A DNA stretch of 64,000 nt from Bdellovibrionales bacterium (GTDB lineage Bacteria; Bdellovibrionota; Bdellovibrionia; Bdellovibrionales; JAMPXM01): positions 372,001 to 436,000 of the forward strand of contig JADJOF010000001.1 of assembly GCA_016713885.1 (NCBI GenBank), given 5' to 3'. Below, piece by piece: positions 1-8,613 of this stretch. Every line of letters begins with the position of its first letter. Within the stretch, counting starts at the first letter, position 1. The translations under genes were made by a program, and so were the position numbers. A model generated the notes under the pieces. It did not search any database. It saw only the letters and a program-made list of their open reading frames with translations, and had not been told where the DNA came from.

Positions 1-2403
1 CTTTGGAATTGAAGTTGTCGCCAGTTTCTCGATCTCTGAGCGCATCATCGCAATCGCTGTTTCTCCCTTTTCGGGCGCACAACCAATAAACGCTCCAAAG
101 TATCCACTATCCACACCATCCATCGACATTGGACCAACGCTATAGGCGAGCGACTTTTTATCGCGAAGTTCGATAAACAATCGACCGCCTTGGCCAGCCA
201 AAACAGCCTGAGCAACTTGGAGCGCGTAGCGACTGGGGTCTGTCAGAGTCAGTCCCCGCCATCCCACCATGATGTGCGTCTGTTCTTTTTTAAGTTCGTG
301 AAAACGGAAGACGTCGGTTTTCAGTGTCGAACTCAAGGCCACCTTCTTAAAGCCCTCACCCTTAGGTTGCGACTGCGGAATGTGATTCAAGGCATCGCAC
401 CAGGCATCGATATGGGCATTGCCGGTCAAAACAAACACGGCGTCTTTTGGACGAATAATGCGGTGATGAAAGTCGTCCAGTGTTGCTTTTGAAAGCGTCG
501 GGATGGTTTGAACCGTTCCAATCGGATCACGTGCGTAGGGATGCCCTTCAAAGAGGGCCTCCATAAACAGACGAGAACCAATCTGTGCCGGGCGATCTTC
601 TCGAGTCCGCAATCCCTCGAGCATCATCGCCTTTTAGCGCTAAACGGCCTCGCTCGAAATAGACGGCTTAAATGCCGTTTCAAAGAAGAGCGGAATGAGC
701 TGCTCTTCATACTCTGACAGAACTTGTCCCGATACGCCTGCAGTGTGTCTGCCGCCGAAAGCGCCAAGGCCCGCTGCGAATCCCTCGATTTTCGAATTGA
801 GGTCGGTCTCACTGAAGTTCGAAGTCCCTGTAATCCAAGTGCGGCTGAGAAGTTCGGTCAGTCCATCTTGATTCGCGGGTTCGAGGCGCGAGCCACCCAA
901 GAATCCCAAGCGCGCACTGACGACTGGAGTCGATCGAGCGATTCGGGCAATGACGCGTAGACCAGACTTCAACGTGCGCGTTTCAATTTCTATCTCTCCA
1001 TCGGGGCGGGCCGTCCAGGCCGGGCGCGACGCGGATTTTTTCTTCTTTGGAACGATGCCGACTTTCGCGGTTTTCCAACGTTTGCCAAAGGCTTTCACGG
1101 CCGCTTGCAGAAGAGCTTTCTGTTGTTTCTCGTCGGACTCAAGCGGTGCCATACAAACAACACTCAGTTTTTCAGGTGCGAGATACTTTTTCGCCGTCTT
1201 AACCGCCTGCTCCGAACTGAACTTCCGAACACGAGCCAGATAGCGGTCCATTTCGGAAGGATCGCCCAGAAGAGTCGTCAGCGATCCAATCTTTCTTGCA
1301 AGACCATCAGCGGTCTCAAGACCGTAAAGCTCTGAGCTTTCAATATTCACAATCGCTCGTTCAATTTCTTCTGCCGAGACTGGACGCTCCAAGAGTCCGA
1401 CGATCTCTTCGGTCAAAAGCGGAAGCACTTCCTCAAGACGTTTCGCATTGAGATGAGCCGTGACCGTGAAAAAACCAGGATCGCGGGATGTAAAACAGCC
1501 AGCACCTGCCGAATTGACGACGTCCGACTCAACCCGAAGGCGGCGAACCACGCGGCTGGCATCGCCCTGGCCGAGTACCATCGCCAATGTCTCAAGAGCC
1601 GCGACGTCTTCGTGTTTCACGCTTGGAATCGGCCACGAGAAATGCAGCTGCATCTCCTTTACTTCGGCGCGATCGTAGTAAACGCGTGGTGTTTTCGTCG
1701 CCGCTTTAGGCTCCTTCGCGCGCGCCACTTTGCGAACAGCCGAAGCCTTCAGAGTACCAAAACGTGCACGGACCAACGTCGCCATCGCCGCCGTTTCAAA
1801 ATCGCCCGCGATGACAAGCGTCATGTTTTTTGGACTGTATCGCTCTTTGAAGTATCGCTTCAAAACGGCCGGGCTCACTTTTTTGATAACCTCGGGACGG
1901 CCAATCACCGGCAGGCGATACGGGTGCTTTTTGTAAATGCTCGAGAATAGAAGTCGGCTGCCCTTTCGCGACGGGCTGTCATTTGTCCTCTTGATCTCCT
2001 CAAGGACGACCTCGCGCTCCGCATCGATTTCTTTTGGATCAAAGAGCGGCGAGCCCATCATGTCGGCAATAACATCAAGTCCGACCTCTTGAAATTCACG
2101 CGAAATGTTCACATAAAAAACAGTCTGGTCGAAGCTGGTCCAGGCATTCAGCTCTCCGCCAGAGGCCTCAACTGTGCGGGCGATTTCGCCGACTCCATAC
2201 TTCGCTGTTCCTTTAAACAACAAATGCTCAATGAAATGACTGATACCTTCTTCTGGTCGACGCTCGTCAGCCGAGCCCGTCTTGACCCACATTTGAACTG
2301 AAACCACCGGCGACTTCCGCGACGGAACAAGTCGAACCTCAAGGCCATTCTTTAAAACGATCTTCGTTGGTTTCTGCTTGCTAGATGCTGACTTTTGAGA
2401 CAT
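1..2403 (-). CDS. M16 family zinc peptidase (insulinase/processing-peptidase type), 3' end outside window, two in-frame stops
   Basis: A two-lobed M16 metallopeptidase of the pitrilysin/mitochondrial processing peptidase family. The start ATG at 2403 is chosen because homology begins there; longer upstream frames run through hemW. The inverted zinc motif HFIEH is at residues 56-60, and the third ligand is probably in the EEI around residue 136. The second, non-catalytic lobe starts near residue 500. The reading frame meets TAG at 640-642 and TAA at 634-636, separated by one Arg codon, and then continues in the same frame with good M16 sequence to the window edge (for example GTVQTIPTLSKATLDDFHHR and LAGQGGRLFIELRDKKSLAY). 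The two lobes could be two genes, as in some M16 pairs, but no ribosome site is visible before the ATGs at 627/624. A sequence error or a disrupted gene is more likely. It is divergent from hemW, 39 bases apart. Confidence 0.85.
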
Positions 2404-2442
2404 CGGTGAGTCCAATCTTTTGAGGCCAAGGGAGCGTCGGCA

Positions 2443-3633
2443 ATGGGATCGTTTGGAGTTTACGTGCACATCCCCTATTGCCTTCAGATTTGCACGTACT
2501 GTGACTTCGTCAAATTTGAAAAAAAAGACCTGCCGCCAACCGATCGCTATGTCTCTCTTCTCGAGCAAGAGATCGCGAGTCGCGGTCCGCATGTTCAGCA
2601 AACCATTCCCTCTTCGATCATGCATTCGCTCTACTTTGGCGGCGGCACGCCTAGTCTTCTCTCTCCTTCGGAAATTCTATCGGTGATCCAAGCGCTTGAG
2701 AAGCAAGGGTTTCAACGGGCCAGTGGAGCTGAGGTCACACTTGAGGTTAATCCGGGGACGCTCACCGAATCGTCGCTCGACGCTTTTCTTGAAATGGGCA
2801 TCACGCGATTTTCTGTTGGCGCTCAGACTTTCGACGAGCGTTTCTTATCGGTCACGGGACGCAAACACAGCGTCGGCGACACGGTTGCGACACTTGAGTT
2901 GCTTCGGGACCGTGGCGCTCACTTTTCGTTCGATCTGCTGTTCGGACTGCCGGGGCAACATCTCGCCGACGTCAGAAACGATGTTCGCCGCGCACTTGAG
3001 TACGGCCCCAAGCATCTCAGCGCCTATTGCTTGACCCTGCCCGAAAAACATCGCCTGAACAAAGGTCGAGCTCCTGACGACGAACAGGCGCAGATGTTCG
3101 ATCTGATTTGCGACGATCTCGCAGTCGGCGGACTTGTGCGTTACGAAGTCTCGAACTTTGCCGTTCCCGGTTTTGAGTCGCGCCACAATCTCCTGTACTG
3201 GAGCGATCGGCCCTACTGGGGAATTGGCATCGGCGCCCACTCCTACCTCCCCATTTCGCCCTGGGGGGTCCGCTTTTGGAACCCACCAACCGTGCGCTCG
3301 TGGGAGCTCGAAATGGCGCGCACCACCGGAATGGCGTTTTGGAAGGACTTCGAACCCTCCGCGTCGAGCCGCTTCAGCTGCACCAAGCCATCACCGATTT
3401 CACACACAGCACTGCGATCGACACGCGGCCTTATCGACACCGAAGTGCTGCTGAAGTTCTCTTCAGCTTTCCCCGACCTTCCTCGTGAAATCGAACGACG
3501 CGCCCTGCCGCTGCTCAATGAGGGTCTGTTAGTTCGGGCCGAGAAGCCTGATCGATGGCTTCTTTCAAAAGCAGGTCACGCCTTGGCTGATCGCGTTTTT
3601 GAGCCGCTCACCTTCCTGAAGGACGAAGTTTGA
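2443..3633 (+). CDS. hemW: HemW-type radical SAM protein (heme chaperone, coproporphyrinogen III oxidase-like)
   Basis: Radical SAM protein of the HemW family, which binds heme and is related to oxygen-independent coproporphyrinogen oxidase. Near the N-terminus the motif CLQICTYC gives the CxxxCxxC cluster site; YFGGGTPS and EVNPGT are family hallmarks. Length 396 residues is normal. Between about 3352 and 3408 the annotated frame reads as nonsense, while the next frame reads LRVEPLQLHQAITDF, which fits HemW. One base appears missing near 3352-3357 (GAACCC) and the frame returns in the CA repeat at 3401-3408. This looks like a compensating indel pair, so about 18 residues are probably wrong as sequenced. 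It starts a possible operon with grpE and dnaJ, 30 bases upstream of grpE. Confidence 0.88.
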   Translation: MGSFGVYVHIPYCLQICTYCDFVKFEKKDLPPTDRYVSLLEQEIASRGPHVQQTIPSSIMHSLYFGGGTPSLLSPSEILSVIQALEKQGFQRASGAEVTLEVNPGTLTESSLDAFLEMGITRFSVGAQTFDERFLSVTGRKHSVGDTVATLELLRDRGAHFSFDLLFGLPGQHLADVRNDVRRALEYGPKHLSAYCLTLPEKHRLNKGRAPDDEQAQMFDLICDDLAVGGLVRYEVSNFAVPGFESRHNLLYWSDRPYWGIGIGAHSYLPISPWGVRFWNPPTVRSWELEMARTTGMAFWKDFEPSASSRFSCTKPSPISHTALRSTRGLIDTEVLLKFSSAFPDLPREIERRALPLLNEGLLVRAEKPDRWLLSKAGHALADRVFEPLTFLKDEV

Positions 3634-3663
3634 CATTCTCCGTTCCGACTTCATAATGCCTGC

Positions 3664-4236
3664 ATGGTCGATTCGAATGGACAAGAAAAACCGAAAGCAA
3701 ATCCTGCTGCTGAGCAGTCGGATTCTCCCAAAAGGCTCGGCGACGATACGGCGCCAGGCTTTACCCCTCAAGCGACGGATTCCGTAACGGCACCGTCGAT
3801 GGCTGATGAGCTCGCGAAGTCGAAGAACGACTTCCTCTATCTGTATGCCGAGTTCGAGAACTATAAAAAACAGGCCATTAAAGAGCGGGCAGATTTGCGC
3901 CGATTTGGCGCAGAACGTCTGGTTGTCGACCTTCTCAATGTTCTTGATATTTTTGACACTGCACTGGCCATGGAGCTGACTCCCGAAACTGCGGCTTCGT
4001 TTCGCAAGGGAATCGAAATGACCGCCTCTGAGCTCAAGTCAATGCTGCAACGGCACGGCGTTGAGGAGATTCAAGCGATGGGTGTCCCTTTCGACCCCTC
4101 TGTGCATGAGGCGCTGAGCAGCGAAGAGACTGCGGATCTGCCACCTGGACATGTTTCGCGAGTTTTCAAGAAACCGTACAAACTTCACGATCGACTCGTT
4201 CGTCCAGGCCAAGTGGTCGTCGCGAAAGAGAAGTAG
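3664..4236 (+). CDS. grpE: Nucleotide exchange factor GrpE
   Basis: GrpE, the dimeric co-chaperone that speeds ADP release from DnaK in the cytoplasm. The first 55 residues are a disordered, polar tail. A helical region around residues 60-115 contains the typical FENYKKQ and the C-terminal beta domain has GVPFDPSVHEAL and the closing RPGQVVVAK. Length 190 residues is usual. The gene is followed 6 bases later by dnaJ, so the two co-chaperones are probably made together. No dnaK or hrcA is present in the window. Confidence 0.95.
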   Translation: MVDSNGQEKPKANPAAEQSDSPKRLGDDTAPGFTPQATDSVTAPSMADELAKSKNDFLYLYAEFENYKKQAIKERADLRRFGAERLVVDLLNVLDIFDTALAMELTPETAASFRKGIEMTASELKSMLQRHGVEEIQAMGVPFDPSVHEALSSEETADLPPGHVSRVFKKPYKLHDRLVRPGQVVVAKEK

Positions 4237-4242
4237 ATCACT

Positions 4243-5265
4243 ATGGCTGCCAAACGCGATTACTATGAGGTTCTCGGGATTAAGCGAAATGCAACTCCTG
4301 ATGAGATCAAGAAGGCGTTTCGCAAAATGGCTCTTCTCCATCACCCCGACAAAAATCCGGGTGACAAAAAAGCAGAGGAAAAATTCAAGGAGGCCAGCGA
4401 GGCCTACGAGATTCTTTCTGATGAATCAAAGCGACAGCAGTATGATCGATTCGGTCATGGCTTCGCCGCCTATACGGGTGCTGGAGCTGGCGCCGGCCAG
4501 GGACCGTTCGGCGGTTTCGACGAGACGACCTTTTCAGGCTTCGGCGGTGGGCCGGATTCTTTTCAGGACATTTTCGGCGACATCTTCAGCGACATCACGG
4601 GCACAGGACGGCGTGGACCGCGAGGTGGCCCGCAACAGGAAACAGGCCCCCGCGGCGGCTCACGCACGCGTGGAGCTGATTTGCGCTACACACTTTCAAT
4701 CGCATTTGAAGATGCAGCAACTGGTTGCGAGAAAACAATCTCGTTTGTTCGCCAACGCGGCGGACGCGAAGAGACCGCGCGACTAGCCATCACTATTCCT
4801 GCTGGGGTGAAGTCAGGACAACGGCTCAAACTTCGCGGCGAGGGCGATGCACCCCAAGTTGGCAATCAGATGGGCGACCTATATGTGATCGTCAACGTTG
4901 CAGAGCACTCTCTCTTTCGTCGATCAGAAAACGACGTGCATCTCGAGGTTCCTCTCAATTTTGCGGACGCCGTAACTGGCACCGTCGTGGAAATCCCGAC
5001 TCTAACCGGAAAAGCGTCATTAAAAATCCCGGCCGGCACACCGTCGGGACAGATTTTCCGATTGAAGGGAAAGGGCTTTTCGGCCGTTGGCGCGGCCGAT
5101 GCCGCTGCACAGACTGGCGATATGCTCGTCAAGGTCCTCATCGACGTCCCGAGAGACCTCAGTGACGAACAACTTGAACTCTTAAAGCGCTTTGCCTCAT
5201 CTGTTCGGCCAGGACCAATGGTCAAGTCGTTCCAAGAAAAGGCCGAACGCCTCCGAAAGAAATGA
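4243..5265 (+). CDS. dnaJ: DnaJ-type co-chaperone without zinc finger (class B / CbpA-like)
   Basis: J-domain co-chaperone that stimulates DnaK ATPase and delivers substrates. Residues 1-70 are the J domain with the essential HPD (HHPDKNPGD). A Gly/Phe/Ala-rich linker spans about 85-145, and two beta-barrel substrate domains follow (GVKSGQRLKLRGEGDAP, IPAGTPSGQIFRLKGKG). The four CxxCxGxG repeats of class A DnaJ are absent; the region where they should sit reads DAATGCEKTISF and leads directly on. It is therefore class B (CbpA/DnaJ2 type) by structure, though its place behind grpE suggests it serves as a main partner of DnaK here. The symbol dnaJ is a family label; cbpA would be an equal choice. 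Confidence 0.9.
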   Translation: MAAKRDYYEVLGIKRNATPDEIKKAFRKMALLHHPDKNPGDKKAEEKFKEASEAYEILSDESKRQQYDRFGHGFAAYTGAGAGAGQGPFGGFDETTFSGFGGGPDSFQDIFGDIFSDITGTGRRGPRGGPQQETGPRGGSRTRGADLRYTLSIAFEDAATGCEKTISFVRQRGGREETARLAITIPAGVKSGQRLKLRGEGDAPQVGNQMGDLYVIVNVAEHSLFRRSENDVHLEVPLNFADAVTGTVVEIPTLTGKASLKIPAGTPSGQIFRLKGKGFSAVGAADAAAQTGDMLVKVLIDVPRDLSDEQLELLKRFASSVRPGPMVKSFQEKAERLRKK

Positions 5266-5271
5266 GGTTTT

Positions 5272-7243
5272 ATGCGATTCATTTTGTTGTCTTGCATCGG
5301 TGCGGCGACCTGTCTCATCGCCGTCAGCTGCCAAACGGCCGTAGCTCGCAAACAGCCCGTTAAAACTCCACCGAATGTCGAGAAAGAATTTGCGGCCGCC
5401 CGTCGTTCATTCGAAGACGGCGATCTCAAAAAGGCCATTCCTCGCTTAAAGAAAATCTCCACGCAGCACGCCGACTCCGAGGTCGCCGACGACAGCCTGA
5501 TGATGCTCGCTCAAGCCTTTGAAAAACAGCAGCTATCAAAAGAGGCTCTGCAGACCTATCTCACTCTCGCCAATAGCGAGATCTCCTCACCGATGGAGAG
5601 TACGGCTCTCATTCGCGCGGCACGGCTTCATGTTCGATTCAATCAGTTCAAAGAGGCGGGCGAGCTCATTGAGCGCATCGAACGCTCAAACTCGGCCGAT
5701 AAAACGACCAAATCCGAAGCTCTCGAACTCAAGGCCGAGATTCTGCTTGCCGAGAATCGCCTGCTCGAAGCGATGGAAGTTTATGTTGAACTTGCCAATA
5801 GCAATCCCGATCAGCGCGTGCAGGAAAAGTATCGAATGGCCGCACAGGACCTGCTCGACACCCGATTGACTCCAAGATGATGTGCGAGAAGTTTCAGAGC
5901 GGTCGGCCTTTGGTTTTTTGCGGCCCACAGCAAAGTACCGGTCCGGTCTTTACTATGCCGACCAACGACAACTGGGCAAAGCGCGCTCCGCATTTGAAGA
6001 CGTTATAAGTCTTGCTCCAGGATCTGAACTTGCCGAGAAAGCCTCGGCCTTCATTGCCCAAATCGATGCCCGAAGCCGAGTCAACCCCAAGACCATCGGC
6101 GTTGTTCTTCCCTTGAGCGGAAAGCAACAGGCGATGGGCCAACGCGCATTGCGCGGCGTTCAACTTGGTCTGGGTATTTACGGTCGAAACCCTTCGGGAT
6201 TCCGCTTGGCCGTTATCGATAGCGAGGGTAACCCCGATGCCGCCCGCCGTGGTGTCGAGCGCCTCGTCGTTGAAGACAATGTTATTTCAGTTATCGGAGG
6301 CTTACTCTCAAAGACGGCGGGCGCTGAGGCGGCGAAGGCACAGGAGTTCGCCGTCCCCTCGATCATGATGAGTCAAAAGGCCGGCCTTACTGACACCGGT
6401 GAGTATGTTTTTAGAAACGCCCTCACAAGTCAGATGCAGGCGTCGGCACTCGCTGACGTCGCCATCAGTAAGCTCGGTGCGAAACGGTTCGCGATTTTGT
6501 TTCCAAATGATCCTTATGGAACCGAGTTTGCGAACTTTTTTTGGGATGCCGTGAAGATGCGTGGCGGCTCCGTGACCGGTGCGCAATCCTACGATCCAAA
6601 AGAGACCGACTTTCGCGGACACGTTCAACGCCTCGTCGGCACCTACTACGTCGAGGACCGAGCGGAGGAATATCGAATTCGCTACAGACAATACCTAGAG
6701 AAGAACCCGAAGCGCTCTGCTCGCCAGGGACAGGCGTCACCTGAAGATATTCTCCCGCCGATCGTCGACTTCGACGCCCTTTTCATTCCCGACAGCGTCA
6801 AAGCGGCTGGCCAAATTGCACCGATGTTGGCCTATAACGACGTCGACAATGTTCGTCTTCTCGGAACCAATCTCTGGAACAATCCCGCACTCGTCACTCG
6901 CGGGCAGAAGTTTGTTGAAAACTCCGTCTTCGTTGATGGCCTCTTTATCGGCGATCGGTCGTTTCAAAATGCCGACTTTGTTAAGCAGTACAAAGAGCTC
7001 TATGGCGAAGAGCCCGGTCTCATCGAGGCCCAAGCGTACGACTCCGGTCTACTCCTGCGTCAGCTTGTCGGCAGCGGGGCAACGTCGCGCATTGAGCTTC
7101 AGGAGCGGCTCGCAGGCCTTAAGGGCTTCTCTGGCTCTCTCGGCCAACTCGAGATGTCGGCCGACCGCGAATTGATTCGGCCGATCTCAGTTCTGAGCGT
7201 CAAGGATGGCAAAATCGGCCCGTTAGAGAATTCCCTGCAGTAA
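5272..7243 (+). CDS. LpoA-like lipoprotein: TPR domain plus periplasmic ligand-binding domain (frameshifted as sequenced)
   Basis: Seen as two frames, 5272-5880 and 5882-7243, that rejoin as one 656-residue protein if a single A is removed at 5874/5875: the junction then reads LTPDDVREVSER. The N-terminus has a signal peptide ending in the lipobox IAVSC (Cys20), so it is probably anchored in the outer membrane. Residues about 35-290 are TPR-like helices, and the rest is a type I periplasmic binding fold (IGVVLPLSGKQQAMGQRAL, IGGLLSKTAGAEAAKAQ). The combination matches LpoA, the activator of penicillin-binding protein PBP1A, and related branched-chain amino acid receptor proteins. LpoA function is inference. 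It follows dnaJ by 6 bases and has a GAGG ribosome site. Confidence 0.82.
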
Positions 7244-7279
7244 TAAGCGCTTAGCGCCCCAATACCTCCCATAAAAAAT

Positions 7280-7302
7280 GCGATGCCTGAAAGCGGCATC
7301 GC
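7280..7302. other. Perfect 8-bp hairpin
   Basis: GCGATGCC and GGCATCGC form a perfect stem with a 7-base loop. Six A residues precede it on the plus strand, so on the minus strand the hairpin is followed by ATTTTTT and has terminator form. No minus-strand gene lies immediately to its right, so it could stop antisense transcription toward the LpoA-like gene, or be a weak plus-strand terminator. It lies in the 139-base gap before the DksA-like gene. Confidence 0.5.
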
Positions 7303-7382
7303 CCTTAACCGCCGCCCACGGCCCCGCTGTCTTAGCGTCGATCCCGGTCGATGATTCGACCAAAGGACAGGTGGAGGGGAAT

Positions 7383-7766
7383 ATGGCGGGCGGTAAACGA
7401 TTAACAGATCAATTCATTCGCGAATGTCGGACTCGTTTGCTCGAGATGAAAACCGAGATTCTCAATCGCACTCGGTCGCTGACTCGTGAGTATGAGGCTC
7501 GCGACCGCGGCGGTAGCGATGAGGGCGACATGACAATGGAGATTCTCGCCGAGAACGACTTCTTGAGCACGCAGGGACGATTGAAGGCACGCCTTATTGA
7601 AATCGATCACGCCCTTTCAAGAATCGAGAAAGGTCTCTACGGTATTTGCGAAGAGACCGACGAACCGATCGAAGTCGAACGCCTGCGCGCACTACCGTGG
7701 ACCCGCCTTTCGATCGAAGGTGCGGAAATTCGCGAGTCGCTTGAGCGCCGATTTGCCCGTACTTAA
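7383..7766 (+). CDS. DksA/TraR-family protein lacking most zinc-finger cysteines
   Basis: A 127-residue DksA/TraR-type protein. Such proteins bind RNA polymerase through the secondary channel with a coiled-coil tip and modulate rRNA and stress promoters, often with ppGpp. The start ATG at 7383 is chosen because GGAGGGG lies just upstream. The coiled-coil region carries DEGDMTMEILAEN, and the C-terminal finger region reads GICEETDEP...RLSIEG. Compared with CxxC-(17)-CxxC, only the first cysteine remains; the others are Thr, Ser and Gly. Zinc-independent DksA paralogs with lost cysteines are known in other proteobacteria, so this is probably functional. A second, canonical family member follows at 8097. 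Confidence 0.85.
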   Translation: MAGGKRLTDQFIRECRTRLLEMKTEILNRTRSLTREYEARDRGGSDEGDMTMEILAENDFLSTQGRLKARLIEIDHALSRIEKGLYGICEETDEPIEVERLRALPWTRLSIEGAEIRESLERRFART

Positions 7767-8096
7767 ATTCCTATTCCCGTTACAGAACCTGTCCTGAAAA
7801 CTTACAAAACTCGATGACGACACGGACGCTGTCTTCGAGAAACACGAAGAGGAAAATCCATGGATGGAGATTCCTCTTCTAAAGAAACGCGACTCATCTT
7901 GTGATTTACGAGTCGCGGCGTAGAGATGCTCGCATCACAAGCATAACGCACCCGTCTGAGTGATTTCTTTGACTTCAATTCACCAACTTCCTACAAGCTG
8001 TCACGAACTGTCGTGGGTGGGGCCATGATGGAGAATTCACTGCTTACTTTTCTAGCTCTTGCTAGTTGAAAACAAGCAGCATGCGTTGGGGGGTCA
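7767..8096. other. 330-base intergenic region with two strong inverted repeats
   Basis: No convincing open reading frame. Two perfect stems are close together: GAAGAGGAA (7846-7854) with TTCCTCTTC (7871-7879), whose loop holds the palindrome ATCCATGGAT; and CGCGACTC (7888-7895) with GAGTCGCG (7910-7917). A third pairing, CTTGTGAT (7898-7905) with ATCACAAG (7934-7941), competes with the second. Neither hairpin is followed by a T run, so they are not standard intrinsic terminators. The region may be a structured leader, a small RNA, or a regulator site for the DksA-type genes on both sides. Confidence 0.5.
7969..7997 (+). promoter_or_regulatory. Candidate sigma70-type promoter for the second dksA-type gene
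   Basis: TTGACT at 7969-7974 is followed after 17 bases by TACAAG at 7992-7997, which matches TATAAT at four of six positions. It would give a leader of about 90 bases before the start at 8097. Sequence match only. Confidence 0.35.
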
Positions 8097-8456
8097 ATGC
8101 GTACACGTGAAATCAACTCGTTTAAAACGCTCCTGCTTGAACAGCGTTCCGAGCTCTTAAACAGAATGGTCGCCTTCCGCACGGAAACTCTTGTTCCTGT
8201 GGGCGAACGCGGCGATGAGGGCGATCGCGCAACATCAGAGCTCGACCTCAGTCGCGCTGTTCGCGATCAAGAGCGCGCCTCTGCGCTTCTTCCAAAAATC
8301 GACCGCGCTCTCCAGCGATTGAGCGACGGTAGCTACGGTCTTTGCGAAGTTTGCGAAGAGCCCATTGGAATCGCACGACTCAAGGCTCGCCCCGTGGCGA
8401 CTTTGTGCATTGCCTGCAAAGAAGAGCAGGAACAAACAGAAAAAATCTTCGCCTAA
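8097..8456 (+). CDS. DksA/TraR-family transcriptional regulator with intact zinc finger
   Basis: A 119-residue DksA/TraR zinc-finger protein expected to act on RNA polymerase in the secondary channel. It has the conserved acidic stretch GDEGDRATSELD in the coiled coil and a complete C4 finger, CEVC followed by CIAC, within GSYGLCEVCEEPIG and VATLCIACKEEQE. The start ATG has the G-rich ribosome site TTGGGGGGTCA directly upstream. It is monocistronic by position, with a likely promoter at 7969 and a terminator at 8485. It is the canonical counterpart of the cysteine-poor protein at 7383; the two share the family fold but only modest sequence. Confidence 0.92.
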   Translation: MRTREINSFKTLLLEQRSELLNRMVAFRTETLVPVGERGDEGDRATSELDLSRAVRDQERASALLPKIDRALQRLSDGSYGLCEVCEEPIGIARLKARPVATLCIACKEEQEQTEKIFA

Positions 8457-8484
8457 AGCCGAGAGGTCCGATCCAGAAAACACG

Positions 8485-8517
8485 AAAAAGCCCCGCCTCA
8501 AGTGGGGTTTTTTCTTT
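8485..8517 (+). terminator. Intrinsic terminator after the dksA-type gene
   Basis: AAAAA-g-CCCC, a 9-base loop, then GGGG-TTTTTT followed by CTTTTT. The stem plus T tract has the standard form of a Rho-independent terminator and separates this gene from lon. Confidence 0.8.
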
Positions 8518-8613
8518 TTAAGGCCAATTCTAGCACCTCGCCCGTAAAGCGATCTCAACTCGAGACCGAAAAGAAACCCAGATAAGACGCCTTGCCCGAA
8601 CGGCGGAGGATGC

